A stretch of DNA of 64,000 bases from G963676095 sp963676095 (GCA_963676095.1 OY781040.1:1054001-1118000), one strand, 5' to 3'; shown: positions 1-9,576, numbered from the stretch's first letter. The notes: a model not told the origin generated them from the sequence alone. Translations and numbers: made by a program.

Positions 1-444
1 CAGCAGCTTCACTTTCACCGTGGCATCTTTCAGGAACTGGTTGGCCCGGTCTTGTACCAGCTTCTCAATATCCTGCTGCAGGTGCCCGGCAACCGGTATA
101 CTTCCCAAAATAGGCAAGTTCAGGTTTCCCCCGTCATCCACTTCAAACCCGTAAAGATAAGCCCCCTGGGGGGTGGTATATTTTTGATAACCCGTACTTG
201 AACTTGTTTGCTGCATCCCCTCTTCCGGGTTAAACACGGCGTTGACCTCCGGATTAAGTGACTTTATACTTACGTAAAGGATATCGCCCGGTTTGACCAG
301 GTACTCCGTCTGGTCTTCCGGGAGGCCTTTCAGCAGTTCTTCCTGTCCCGCGTTACGCAGGTAAATGAGGTCATCGCTGCTACGGCACCCGGCAAAGGAA
401 AATACCAGCAGAAAAAAAATAATCTTAAAAATAAGGTGTCTCAT
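1..444 (-). CDS. Polysaccharide export lipoprotein, Wza-like (3' part cut off)
   Basis: Reading starts at the ATG at 444 and runs off the left edge, so only the first 148 residues are seen. The start is MRHLIFKIIFFLLVFSFAGC, a lipoprotein signal with the lipobox FAGC, followed by DDLIYLRNAGQ and the YLVKPGDILYVSI segment that is typical of the polysaccharide biosynthesis/export (Poly_export) domain. Members of this family form the outer-membrane channel for capsule or exopolysaccharide. It lies downstream of upxY and the 318-aa gene on the same strand, which fits the order of Bacteroidetes capsule operons. The 282-base gap before it holds a strong hairpin at 639-668. Family assignment is from recognisable sequence; which polymer is exported cannot be told. 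Confidence 0.82.
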   Translation of the reverse strand, partial: MRHLIFKIIFFLLVFSFAGCRSSDDLIYLRNAGQEELLKGLPEDQTEYLVKPGDILYVSIKSLNPEVNAVFNPEEGMQQTSSSTGYQKYTTPQGAYLYGFEVDDGGNLNLPILGSIPVAGHLQQDIEKLVQDRANQFLKDATVKVKLL

Positions 445-638
445 AAAAATCGGATATGAATATTATATACCATAAAACAATCAGATTTCCCGAATGTGTC
501 AATGCAGCCTGTCAGCATTGAAATATTCAGTTGCCCGAGGAATCACAAATAGCGTAATACAAAAGAAACATAATGGCGTTCGAATAAGAATAAATATTTT
601 ACATATTTATTTTGTAATTCATCAGGTCGTATCACAAA

Positions 639-668
639 GATAGAGACAATATTTCCATTGTCTCTATC
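639..668 (-). terminator. 12-bp perfect hairpin inside the capsule operon
   Basis: GATAGAGACAAT (639-650) and ATTGTCTCTATC (657-668) are exact reverse complements with a 6-nt loop. It lies between the stop of the 318-aa gene (727) and the start of the export lipoprotein (444). On the minus strand the stem is followed only by a weak T-rich stretch (TCTTTG), so it is not a canonical intrinsic terminator. It could be a pause or attenuation site, or an mRNA-stabilising stem. UpxY-type antiterminators are known to act on capsule transcripts, so this is a possible target by inference only. Confidence 0.5.
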
Positions 669-726
669 CGGAAAAATAACCAGTTCCCCTATAATGCTAA
701 AAAGATGCCATCCAATAGAAAATATT

Positions 727-1683
727 TTATTCTGTTTCAGTTATTGACTTTTCCCGGTTCTTATTTTCTTCCAGGTTACAGTTCATGTGTCCCATCAGGC
801 AGGCGGCAAGTACACTCATACAATTCAGGGATAATTCAGAATAAATTTTATTACATGAAGCCATGTTTCCCCCGCCACACTCTTCATCTATTTTTTTCAG
901 GTACTGTTCAACAATCGCTCTTGTCCGTTCCAGCTGTTCTTTCTTTTGCCTTCTGTTCTTCGCAAACAGCAGTAACTCGGCAACACGGAGGAGTTCCCTT
1001 AACTGTTCTTCATTTGGCTCACCTTCGCGTTTCGGAAGACTTATACTGCCCAGATAAAAATCAAGTCCCCTTTGCAGCAAAAGATCAAAAGAGAGGTCAA
1101 ACGTATAGCTCTGGTAGGCCTCAATGGCATAAAGCCGCTTTGTTGCCGCAAAAAAAGGTAATCCGGTCCATTCTCCGGTATCAATCTGCTGGACATTCCA
1201 TTTTGCAATCATATTTGCTGCTTCCTGTGCCAATTCTGTTTCGCCTACAAGATAAAAACAGATGCCAATAAGGTTGCACAGAGATGACTCCATATCAAGG
1301 GACATTTGGCTTTTCCCTTTTTCTTTTGCTTTATCCCCTGTATATTTTTCTATCAAGAGTGAAGAATGATCCAAAGCCAGATCATCCCATTTTTCATCCA
1401 TATATTGAGAGGAATAATCAAAAAGGACCTCCAGACATTTTATTTTCAATTCATCATCCACTCCTTCTTCTATCCGTGAAACCAAAACATCAGCTATTGA
1501 TTTTGCCTTTTTATGTATTTCAGAACGCCCTCCATATCCAACCTCAAGGTTAGTAAATACAGCTATCAAAGAATAGACGTTACTATATAGTTTATAGAGT
1601 GCTAATAATTGTTTTATATCGCTGGAACAGATATCTATATGACGCACCTTCAAAAAAAAGCGGTCAAAAAATTCCTTTTGCAT
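727..1683 (-). CDS. Unrecognised 318-aa protein in capsule operon
   Basis: I do not recognise a family. The ATG at 1683 is preferred over a TTG two codons upstream. The gene overlaps the end of upxY by 20 bases, so it is probably translationally coupled to it. The protein is predicted soluble: no signal peptide or membrane helix is evident. It is mostly helical in appearance, with charged stretches such as EEQLRELLRVAELLLF and RRQKKEQLERTRAIVEQYL near residues 220-260, and a cysteine-rich C-terminus (CGGGNMASCNK, SLNCMSVLAACLMGHMNC). In Bacteroides capsule loci upxY is followed by upxZ, an inhibitor of other UpxY proteins, but UpxZ is roughly half this length and no clear similarity can be claimed. 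A regulatory role is a guess from position. Confidence 0.7.
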   Translation of the reverse strand: MQKEFFDRFFLKVRHIDICSSDIKQLLALYKLYSNVYSLIAVFTNLEVGYGGRSEIHKKAKSIADVLVSRIEEGVDDELKIKCLEVLFDYSSQYMDEKWDDLALDHSSLLIEKYTGDKAKEKGKSQMSLDMESSLCNLIGICFYLVGETELAQEAANMIAKWNVQQIDTGEWTGLPFFAATKRLYAIEAYQSYTFDLSFDLLLQRGLDFYLGSISLPKREGEPNEEQLRELLRVAELLLFAKNRRQKKEQLERTRAIVEQYLKKIDEECGGGNMASCNKIYSELSLNCMSVLAACLMGHMNCNLEENKNREKSITETE

Positions 1684-2290
1684 AATCAATTTTCTTTGAA
1701 TTATTTTCCAGCATTATTTTTTCTTCTTCTGTATTAATCCTTTCCAATAAAGCAGGATGAATAAATGCAGTAGCCACAGCCATAAAGCCTTGTATCGAAA
1801 CAACTACGCGCCTGTCTCCCCTGATGCGCATCAATATTCCTTCAACGCCTTTGAGTAATCCGCCGGTAATACGGACCCGGTCTCCCTTTTTACACGAAAT
1901 GTGCTTTTCCTCCAGCCAGATCAACTGTTCATCATATGTCCCGGCTACGGCAATAAAATCTTTCATCTGCTTTTCAGGAACGATAATCGGGGTATTGGTC
2001 TCCTGATCCATTATATAACGGACAGGGACTCGATAGTCCAACTCCCGTTTTATCGAGTCAATCAATTTTCTTGACGAACGAACAAATACCAGGTTATGAA
2101 CAACGGGGACAAGTTTCCTGAATTTTCTGCATCCACAGGAACTCTCTTCATAACACATAGGTATAAAGTTCTTTATTTCCCTTGCATCAAGATATTCCTT
2201 AAACGCTATCTCCCGGCTATAAGTAACACGCATGGCATACCAATTTAATTTATTATATGCCTGCGTTATTTTATTCTGGTGGTTTTCCAT
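1664..2290 (-). CDS. UpxY-type transcription antiterminator (NusG paralogue)
   Basis: This is a 208-aa protein when started at MENHQNKITQ; an ATG at 2332 adds 14 hydrophobic residues without support. An N-terminal NGN domain (about residues 15-120) contains WYAMRVTYSREIAFKEYL, the family hallmark of UpxY proteins. It is followed by a KOW motif with KGDRVRITGGLLKGVEG at about 130-150. Family members act as operon-specific NusG paralogues that let RNA polymerase pass early termination signals in the long leader of capsule operons. Here it is the first gene of the minus-strand polysaccharide operon, with the 318-aa gene overlapping its end. I found no inverted repeats that would mark an invertible promoter upstream, although that search by eye is weak. 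Confidence 0.88.
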   Translation of the reverse strand: MENHQNKITQAYNKLNWYAMRVTYSREIAFKEYLDAREIKNFIPMCYEESSCGCRKFRKLVPVVHNLVFVRSSRKLIDSIKRELDYRVPVRYIMDQETNTPIIVPEKQMKDFIAVAGTYDEQLIWLEEKHISCKKGDRVRITGGLLKGVEGILMRIRGDRRVVVSIQGFMAVATAFIHPALLERINTEEEKIMLENNSKKIDYAKGIF

Positions 2291-3056
2291 AAGTTTATTG
2301 GGAAATAGTAAAGTGAGACAACAATATTTCATAGCTAAAAAGAAGAGTGAATACTTCTCTTCTCTCCACCAAAGACAATCTCTGATGACTTTAGATTCAA
2401 ACTGAAAACTTCAGTAATGCATTTATTCTATTGGAAAAACTATTGACTTAAATCAAAAAAAGCGAACCGTCTTTTTTAAAATTACTGAAAATCAAAGCAC
2501 TAAACAAAATGTTATTAAACATTTAATAAACATATATAGAAATATATGAAACAAGCTGTAAAACAAATCATACAAACGAAAGATAAATCTAATTAAACAC
2601 AGATTTATGTAAATAAACACAACTCTCCGTTGAAACTCAAATTTGGCTGTTTTTTGCCCTGAATTCGAGCGAGAACTGCTAGATTTTTCTCATGATACTC
2701 TTTAAGAGGCGGGATAAATCAGGAGAAAAATCAAACCCAAACCTTAATCTGTCAAAACAGAAATAATTTCTTGAAGTCAAAACAACAGTACCCGAAAACC
2801 ATATTCTAAAAGAAAAAGAATTGTAATTGAAATCTGACGACTAACGACTGAAGAAGTACCCAGGTTAAAAAATCAAAAAGTTACTGAACAAAAATACCCA
2901 TTTTCCCCTCATGTAAAAAGCCACTAGAGTAGGACATCACGAATACAAACATAAGATACTAAAAATCAATAATAAATACAAATACAACTTAATAAATAAT
3001 ATATTAGTTATATCAAAAAAATAAAAAAGATCATAAGTGGAATCATATCATCAATA

Positions 3057-3221
3057 TTATTCAATATAAATTGGATTGTCTATAAGCAGAACAGAGCTTT
3101 CTGATTTGAAAATATCCGACAAGGAAAAGGTCTCCGGTAAGTAATTTAATCCGACTCCTCTTTCATCAAACGATCTGACACCTGTGGAACCGAACCTGAT
3201 TGTCTTGTCGTACGGTAGTAA
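3057..3221 (-). pseudogene. Possible gene fossil, 54 codons without a start
   Basis: An open stretch on the minus strand bounded by TAA codons, with no ATG, in a patch that is visibly more G/C rich than the surrounding AT-rich DNA. The translation begins LLPYDKTIRFGSTGVRSF and ends SSVLLIDNPIYIE, which has balanced protein-like composition, unlike other frames here. I cannot assign a family. It may be the decayed 3' end of a lost gene, or chance. Confidence 0.3.
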
Positions 3222-3580
3222 TTAAATGATACAGAACAAATAATAATCTGTATTATACACTATTAGATTTAAAACAATAGATTTTTGTTAAAAAAAGAAC
3301 ATAACAAAGGGACACCATATTCATATAACTAATTGGTTTACTGGCAGTTTCATTGTTTAGCTTTTTATTTTCCTTTTTCGAATTCTATCCAGAATCTGAA
3401 AATAAGATATTACAAAAATAAAGATAATTATCAATTATCCAAGAAAAGTAGCATAAGTAATTTTAGATTTATTTATTTTTTAATCGATCATCAGAACAAA
3501 AGTTACAGTTCCGCTACCACTTCTTCATCCTCCCAACAAGCTTGAAAAACTTTTTCATACTGATTATCAACACCAAACTG

Positions 3581-3607
3581 GTATTTGTACCTTGAAGGTA
3601 CAAATAC
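3581..3607. repeat. 27-bp palindrome, 11-bp perfect arms
   Basis: GTATTTGTACC (3581-3591), a TTGAA loop, then GGTACAAATAC (3597-3607); the arms are exact reverse complements. It sits about 125 bases past the end of the HTCS regulator gene. There is no T-tract on either side, so it is a poor intrinsic terminator. A protein-binding operator, an RNA stem, or a remnant of a mobile element are all possible. Confidence 0.55.
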
Positions 3608-3730
3608 ACATATAATTCTGCGGGGTAAAAATTAAAATTTATACGATTGAAATCTTCAGTCCTGTTTATATCATACCTGTTCACAAAAAGTGAAACAAAC
3701 TAAAGTATACTCCCCGCCAGTCACTTACAC

Positions 3731-6700
3731 TTATGGAGTATCCTGATGATAGTTACTGGGCGAAACGCCGAATTTCGATTTAAAACTTTTTGAAAAGCCC
3801 GACAAACTTGAAAAACCAACGGCATACATAATCTCAGAAATATTGCCTTCTTTATTTTCCAGCATCAGGGCTGCTTTCTGCATCCGGTAATTGATAATGA
3901 TCTCCCGGGTCGAATAGCCGGTCATTTCTTTTAGTTTCCGGTATAAATGCGTTGCACTCATTCCCATATTATCACTAATCATCTCCACAGACAAATCAGG
4001 ATTACCAAGGTTCCGGTCGATGATCGCCATCACTTTTTTCAGGAATAACTCTTTGGTATTTCTCGATCCTTTATCTCCGGCAATCTGGGGCCGGAGCTGC
4101 AATTGCTGTTTAATATACTGCCCCATCCGGTCTTCTCGCCTGAAAATACTGGAGACACAAGATTTAAGATATTCAATATCAAACGGCTTTGTAATATACA
4201 TATCAGCTCCCTTTGTCATTCCCTCAGTTTTATCCTGATCAAGTGTCTTTGCAGTAAGCAGGATCACCGGGATATGGACTGTTTTTTTATTTTGTCTAAT
4301 CTCGGCACAAAAAGTGATTCCATCCATCACAGGCATCATAATGTCCGAAATTATAAGGTCCGGACTATGTTCCTTCACGATTTCAAGTCCGGCAAATCCA
4401 TCCATGGCCCGTAAGACCCGGTAGGTGTCGCGAAGGTTTAACTCCAAATATTCCAGAATATCATAATTATCCTCAACAATCAAAACTTTCCGGGCATAAG
4501 GAGGTAATTCACTGTAATATTGATCATTATCAGATCTAAGCTGACAATTCTTTTCTCCGATTGTACCCGGAGACGTCTCAGTTGTGGCCCGATTAAGTAC
4601 CGGAAGGATTAGCGTAAAAAGACTTCCGTGTCCGGTTCCGCTTTCAACGGTTATGTTTCCCTGATGGAGAAGTGCGTATTCTTTTGCAAGTGTAAGTCCA
4701 ATTCCTGAACCTGACCCCGACGGTTTATTTCCCCGCGACTGGAAAAACAGGTCAAAAATTTGTGGCTGATCTTCTTTCGGTATTCCTGTTCCGGAATCTT
4801 TCACACCGATCTTTATGCTTTCGGTCTGCGTTCCCTTTCCCTGGAAAGAAATATGCAGGGAAATTTCACCTCCGTGCGGCGTATATTTAAAAGCATTTGA
4901 TAAAAGATTAAAAATGATTGTTTCCAGTTTTTCCCGGTCAGCAGTAATAAAACAGGAATCAGAATCATGAAAAAAAGAATACCTGATCTCATGCTGGGAT
5001 GCCATCCCTTCGAAAGAAACAAATATCTCACTGCAAAACGAGATAATTTCTATCCCTGACAGGTCCAATTCCAGCTTTGAAGCTTCGATCTTCCTAAAAT
5101 CGAGGAGTTGGTTAACGAGGCGGTAAAGCCGCCGGGCATTCATATTTGCTAACCGGAGCATCCTGCCATAGTGCTCATCCAGCGTGGCATTCTTTAGTAA
5201 CTGCTGAATTGGAGAAAGGATCAGGCTCAAGGGGGTACGAAACTCGTGCGATACATTAGTGAAAAACTGTATTTTAGCCTGGTACATCTCTTCGCTATGC
5301 TGTTTCTCGAGTTTAATAATCTGAAGTTCGTTTTTCAGTTTTTGCCGGTAATTATAAATCCTGAAAACAGACCAGACGACAACCAAAAGGAGAATAATAT
5401 AAAAAACAATAAACCCGGTACTCAGCCACAGGGGAGGAGAAATGTGAATACTCAGATTTTTCGGATTGCTCCAGAAACCAAGCCGGTTCGTTCCCTTCAC
5501 CTCGAAGACGTAATCGCCCGGCTTTAGGTTTGAAAACACGGCAAAATTTTTATCTCCGGAGGTATTTACCCATTCCTCCTGACCGGGCAACAAGCGGTAA
5601 CGGTATTGTCCTTTATCCGGGAACAAATAATCAAGCGTAGAAAATTCGAACGTTACCGAATTCTGATTATATTTAAGATCCAAGTGTTCCATGAAGGAGA
5701 TATCACCGGACAGGATCTTTGAACTATCCGGAGAAATAATTCCCTGATTATTAACAAGTAATCCGGACAAAAAAATAGCTGGACCAGCCATCGGGTCCAC
5801 AATGTCATCGGGAGCTATTTCAACATAGCCGTTATCTCCTCCGAAAAGGATGTGCCCCTCCCCCGTAACGGCACTGCAATAATTATAAAAATCCTTAAGG
5901 GGAGAATTTGGATCGATCGGGATGATAAAAGATGCCTGTTCTCCCTTTTTCATCCTGACAATGGTATTTTGGGTCGTTCCCCAGATATCTCCGTTAGAAT
6001 CTTCTTCAAGGTTAATCAGGGTATGTGAACGACCGGCATCAATTTCGGAATGAAACACGGAACCGGTTTGAGGATTGTACTTCAGCAACAGGTTATCTGC
6101 ACCTATCCAGATAAATCCACCAGCCCCGGAAGCAAGGGCGGTAATCGAATGATCGGCTATCAAATCGTTGACAATACGAACCGCATATTTCTCAAACGAA
6201 TGGTCATCAATACGCCAGAGCTGATCATTCGTGCTGTAAAAAATATCGCCACAGTCATTGGCAACCAATCTGCCGTAACCATCAGGATCAACAGGAATAA
6301 ACTTCATATTGGCCGGATACTTTCCATCCCATTTCACATTAAAAAGACCTCCTTCCCAGGCGCTTAACCAGAAAGTGCCATCTTTTTGCCTGGCAAACCC
6401 ACTGATATAATTGGAGGTAAGTCCATTCTCCCTGCTGGCCGTAACGGCACTCATCCGGGACTGCTGCCTGTCCCAAATGTTGATTCCACCGGCTGTCCCG
6501 ATCCAGATACGTCCCTTGTCATCCTCGCACAAGGCATAAACATTGTCGAGCAGCAATTTTCTGTTCTCCGCCGAAGAAGTCGAGAAAGTCTCCCGCTCCC
6601 CTGTTTTGGGATTCCTGCAAATAACACCGTGTATCGTAGCCATCCAGATATTTCCGTCCCTGGCCACAAGGATATCGCGAATTTGGTTCCCTATGCGGGG

Positions 6701-7771
6701 ATCCCGGAATGAAAAAAACTCTTCGTTCAGCCTATAAAAGGAAGCCCCGTTATCGACCATACTAACGCCACCTGAGGTAATCAGCCATAACCGTTTCTGC
6801 CGGTCTTCAAATATTTCCCATACGACGTTATTGGCAATAGTACTATTAACCAGCGGATCGTGATAACAAACCCGCACTTTTCCTGTTTTCATATTGAAAA
6901 GATCCAGGCCAAAGTCTGTTCCGAGCCATAACAACGAATCATTCTGGAGATAGATACACTTGATAACCTCATTGCTCAGAGAAGTGTTCGTTTTATTAAA
7001 AAGTTTATAGCTCCCGTCTGCCGGATTAAACATTGCCAAACCGGTTTCCGTTCCTACCCAGAGAACGGAATCGCCGGAATAAGGATCCCCGCCAATCGAG
7101 CAGACCAGGTTGTTTTTCAAAAGAGGTTTGTAATTCCCTTTCAGGTTGAATCCGCTGATTTTGCCTTCCTCATATTTATTCAATCCGTCGTATGTACCAA
7201 TCCATAGTCTTCCCCGGCCATCCTCATAAAAACACCGGACCGTGTTGTGAGTCAATCCGCTGCTAGACGAATTGATATAGGTGAATGCATTTTCTTTCCG
7301 GTCGTATTTCAGCAGCCCGTCTGATGTCCCTATCCAAATCAGTCCTTTTCTGTCTTTGTATAAGGCCCTTATTGCTTTCTCCCCCCCAACATTTATCCGC
7401 GTTATCTTAAAAGTCCGTGTGTCGACCGTACATAATCCGTCACGGCATCCTATCCATATCAGATCGTCATCATAAAGTAAGGTGGTAATATTGTTCGACG
7501 GAATGGAACAGGACGACTTATTATTCTGAAAGCAGATCATTTTGTAACCGTCATAACGACACAATCCTTCCATGGTCCCAATCCAAATAAAACCGTATTT
7601 ATCCTGAACAACTGACGTAGTAATATTCGAACATAATCCCTGTTTATTCGTGAGGTTTGAAAAGAAAAGTGTGGTATCTGTTTCTGCATTGACACGAAAA
7701 AATCCAAACAGCACGACAAAAACTACAACCAGTTTTCCCGGATTCACCCAGGGTGTCTGTTTTTTTGCCAT
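3731..7771 (-). CDS. Hybrid two-component system regulator of the galactan PUL
   Basis: A 1346-aa one-protein sensor/regulator. In order: N-terminal signal/membrane segment (about 10-30); a periplasmic two-propeller region with repeated Reg_prop units such as DKYGFIWIGTMEGLCRYDG (about 35-690); a Y_Y_Y domain (about 700-790); a transmembrane helix (WLSTGFIVFYIILLLVVVW, about 795-815); HisKA with NVSHEFRTPLS, phosphoacceptor His842; HATPase with N and G boxes (DSGTGIP, GSGIGLTLAKEY); a receiver domain with acceptor Asp1143 in SDIMMPVMDG; and a C-terminal AraC-type HTH (about 1245-1345). HTCS proteins sense a liberated oligosaccharide in the periplasm and switch on the neighbouring susC/susD operon. 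This one is divergent from the GH53 gene, so pectic galactan oligosaccharide is the likely signal (inference from context). Confidence 0.95.
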   Translation of the reverse strand: MAKKQTPWVNPGKLVVVFVVLFGFFRVNAETDTTLFFSNLTNKQGLCSNITTSVVQDKYGFIWIGTMEGLCRYDGYKMICFQNNKSSCSIPSNNITTLLYDDDLIWIGCRDGLCTVDTRTFKITRINVGGEKAIRALYKDRKGLIWIGTSDGLLKYDRKENAFTYINSSSSGLTHNTVRCFYEDGRGRLWIGTYDGLNKYEEGKISGFNLKGNYKPLLKNNLVCSIGGDPYSGDSVLWVGTETGLAMFNPADGSYKLFNKTNTSLSNEVIKCIYLQNDSLLWLGTDFGLDLFNMKTGKVRVCYHDPLVNSTIANNVVWEIFEDRQKRLWLITSGGVSMVDNGASFYRLNEEFFSFRDPRIGNQIRDILVARDGNIWMATIHGVICRNPKTGERETFSTSSAENRKLLLDNVYALCEDDKGRIWIGTAGGINIWDRQQSRMSAVTASRENGLTSNYISGFARQKDGTFWLSAWEGGLFNVKWDGKYPANMKFIPVDPDGYGRLVANDCGDIFYSTNDQLWRIDDHSFEKYAVRIVNDLIADHSITALASGAGGFIWIGADNLLLKYNPQTGSVFHSEIDAGRSHTLINLEEDSNGDIWGTTQNTIVRMKKGEQASFIIPIDPNSPLKDFYNYCSAVTGEGHILFGGDNGYVEIAPDDIVDPMAGPAIFLSGLLVNNQGIISPDSSKILSGDISFMEHLDLKYNQNSVTFEFSTLDYLFPDKGQYRYRLLPGQEEWVNTSGDKNFAVFSNLKPGDYVFEVKGTNRLGFWSNPKNLSIHISPPLWLSTGFIVFYIILLLVVVWSVFRIYNYRQKLKNELQIIKLEKQHSEEMYQAKIQFFTNVSHEFRTPLSLILSPIQQLLKNATLDEHYGRMLRLANMNARRLYRLVNQLLDFRKIEASKLELDLSGIEIISFCSEIFVSFEGMASQHEIRYSFFHDSDSCFITADREKLETIIFNLLSNAFKYTPHGGEISLHISFQGKGTQTESIKIGVKDSGTGIPKEDQPQIFDLFFQSRGNKPSGSGSGIGLTLAKEYALLHQGNITVESGTGHGSLFTLILPVLNRATTETSPGTIGEKNCQLRSDNDQYYSELPPYARKVLIVEDNYDILEYLELNLRDTYRVLRAMDGFAGLEIVKEHSPDLIISDIMMPVMDGITFCAEIRQNKKTVHIPVILLTAKTLDQDKTEGMTKGADMYITKPFDIEYLKSCVSSIFRREDRMGQYIKQQLQLRPQIAGDKGSRNTKELFLKKVMAIIDRNLGNPDLSVEMISDNMGMSATHLYRKLKEMTGYSTREIIINYRMQKAALMLENKEGNISEIMYAVGFSSLSGFSKSFKSKFGVSPSNYHQDTP

Positions 7772-7984
7772 AAGAGAAGGGTTAGAATACCAGGTAAAGT
7801 TATAATTATTTTTACGACTAAGTTTTAAAGATTACCGCTACGGACAATTTTTTGTAAGAAATTGACAACCGATAACCTGTTATTTCTCAATAAGTAATCC
7901 ATCAGGATATGTTAGATAAGAGAAAAAGTAAGATACGGACAACTATTGGAGTGAACCCGACAAGTATCTTTTCCTAACGCAGGC

Positions 7985-7992
7985 TACCTTTG
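7985..7992 (+). promoter_or_regulatory. Putative -7 box of the galactan PUL
   Basis: TACCTTTG fits the Bacteroidetes -7 consensus TAnnTTTG, about 46 bases before the GH53 start codon. No TTTG is found 19-21 bases upstream, as is common for activator-dependent promoters, which fits control by the divergent HTCS. Confidence 0.45.
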
Positions 7993-8037
7993 ATTTGACC
8001 TAACAATAAGAATATTTCAACCTAAATTATCCGATTT

Positions 8038-9576
8038 ATGAAAAAAAGGACAAACTCCCAATTTTTAGAAGTTGCATTATTACTTGTAGTATGCTTCTTC
8101 CTTTCATGCAAAGATTCTTTGGACACGGCTCCGACTGGCAAAACAGCTACACAGACAGGGAATGAATCAGAAATTTCAAAATCGACCAAAAGCGTGACAG
8201 TCTCATTACCCTTTCTTAAGGGAGTGGATTTATCTTATGTAAATGAGTTGGAAGATTGTGGCGTAGTTTATACTGAAAACAACCAGACTGCCGATCCGTA
8301 TGAGATCATGGCCGACTACGGGGCGAACCTACTTCGTCTTCGCTTATGGCATAACCCGACGTGGACCAGTTATTCAACTCTTGATGACGTAAAAAGATCC
8401 ATTCAGCGGGGTAAAAATCAAAATATGTATATCCTGCTGGATTTTCACTATTCAGACAGCTGGACTGATCCTGAAAAGAACCAGGTACCTGCAGCATGGC
8501 TGGCAGTAGTTGACAGTACCCAAATCCTTGCCGATTCGCTGGCAAACTACACGACCAGCGTATTGACAGAATTGAATAACGAAAACTTATTGCCTGATCT
8601 TGTCCAGATAGGCAATGAGATTAATAAAAACATCCTGGTGGCCGATACCAGCGATCTGGAACCGGTAAACTGGTCCCGTAATGTCACGTTATTGAATGCG
8701 GGGATTAATGCTGTCGAAACGTTCAACACGAACCACAATAAAGACATAAAAACAGTTCTGCATATAGCCATGGATGATGACGATGTAAGGACCTGGATGT
8801 CGAATATAACAACAAACGGAATCGGCTGTTTTGATATGCTCGGGTTATCTTACTACCCGCAATGGCAACGCTACAGCACCGATGATCTGGGACAATTGGT
8901 AAGCGACATTTACACGCAATACGGGAAACAGGTATTGATAGCCGAGACCGGCCATATCTGGACCCGGGAATGGAATGACAACTCCATTAACCTGATGAGC
9001 AAGATGGCCGTTGGTTTTCCGAATACGCCATGTCCGCAGCTTCAAAAGGATTTCCTGATAGAAGTAAAAAAGGCCGTTCAGGAAAACGGGGGAGCCGGAG
9101 TCATCGACTGGGAACCGGCATGGGTATCAGCCGATAATGTAACGTTATGGGGGGTAGGATCCAACTGGGAAAATGTAACCTTTTTTGACTTCTCAGACAA
9201 CCTGATAACGCCGGGAGGAGTCGAATTCCTGTCCGAGAACAACGCCCAGGTCACCTTTAGGGTGGACATGAGCGGGGTTAGTATCGCAGATACAGTCTAT
9301 ATAACCGGAGAATTTACTGCGGATATCTATGGAAGCTGGCAACTTTTCCCGATGAAACAGGAAGGCAGCAGTTCCGTTTACTATTTTAAAACCTACCTAA
9401 GCCAGGGACAAAGCGGAGCTTATTATTACCTGAACGGTAACTCCTGGAATAACCGTGAAACCGTACCTTCTGCCTGCCATGGGAAATGGTCGGACAGACT
9501 ATATTCCATAAGTTCGTCCGCAACCCAGGTAACCTATTCAAATGTTTGGGGATCTTGTGCAACAATAGACGATTAA
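8038..9576 (+). CDS. GH53 endo-beta-1,4-galactanase lipoprotein
   Basis: A 512-aa lipoprotein with a signal ending LLVVCFFLSC. The GH53 barrel spans about residues 60-395. LRLRLWHNP and LLDFHYSDSWTDPEKN are family signatures, the acid/base is Glu194 in QIGNEINKN, and the nucleophile is Glu303 in LIAETGHIWT. GH53 enzymes cut internal beta-1,4 linkages of pectic (type I arabino-) galactan. A C-terminal beta-sandwich module (about 405-510, starting AQVTFRVDMSG) resembles carbohydrate-binding or SusE/F-like modules and may hold the chain at the cell surface. It is the first gene of the PUL, followed by SusC 42 bases later. Surface location is inferred from the lipoprotein signal and from the equivalent gene in the Bacteroides galactan PUL. 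Confidence 0.94.
   Translation: MKKRTNSQFLEVALLLVVCFFLSCKDSLDTAPTGKTATQTGNESEISKSTKSVTVSLPFLKGVDLSYVNELEDCGVVYTENNQTADPYEIMADYGANLLRLRLWHNPTWTSYSTLDDVKRSIQRGKNQNMYILLDFHYSDSWTDPEKNQVPAAWLAVVDSTQILADSLANYTTSVLTELNNENLLPDLVQIGNEINKNILVADTSDLEPVNWSRNVTLLNAGINAVETFNTNHNKDIKTVLHIAMDDDDVRTWMSNITTNGIGCFDMLGLSYYPQWQRYSTDDLGQLVSDIYTQYGKQVLIAETGHIWTREWNDNSINLMSKMAVGFPNTPCPQLQKDFLIEVKKAVQENGGAGVIDWEPAWVSADNVTLWGVGSNWENVTFFDFSDNLITPGGVEFLSENNAQVTFRVDMSGVSIADTVYITGEFTADIYGSWQLFPMKQEGSSSVYYFKTYLSQGQSGAYYYLNGNSWNNRETVPSACHGKWSDRLYSISSSATQVTYSNVWGSCATIDD

Larger units (their letters stand above)
2333..3730. other. AT-rich gene-poor region
   Basis: About 1.4 kb without a convincing gene, strongly A/T rich with many oligo-A runs. 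It separates the capsule operon (leader probably at its left end) from the galactan PUL regulator. Contents I can name are a 54-codon open stretch without a start codon at 3057-3221, a 27-bp palindrome at 3581-3607, and a small TTCAC-AAAAA-GTGAA hairpin near 3680. A 70-codon open frame at 3333-3545 has low-complexity composition and no protein-like features. I could not find a clean TTTG/TAnnTTTG promoter for upxY here. Confidence 0.6.

Noticed and set aside
705..1271. Open plus-strand frame of 188 codons
   Set aside because: It is the reverse shadow of the 318-aa gene and its composition is not protein-like.
3333..3545. Open plus-strand frame of 70 codons in the AT-rich gap
   Set aside because: Skewed to Ser, Phe, Tyr and Asn as random AT-rich DNA would give; no promoter or ribosome-site support.
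2291..3730. Invertible promoter upstream of upxY
   Set aside because: No pair of inverted repeats of the needed length flanking a promoter could be found by eye.
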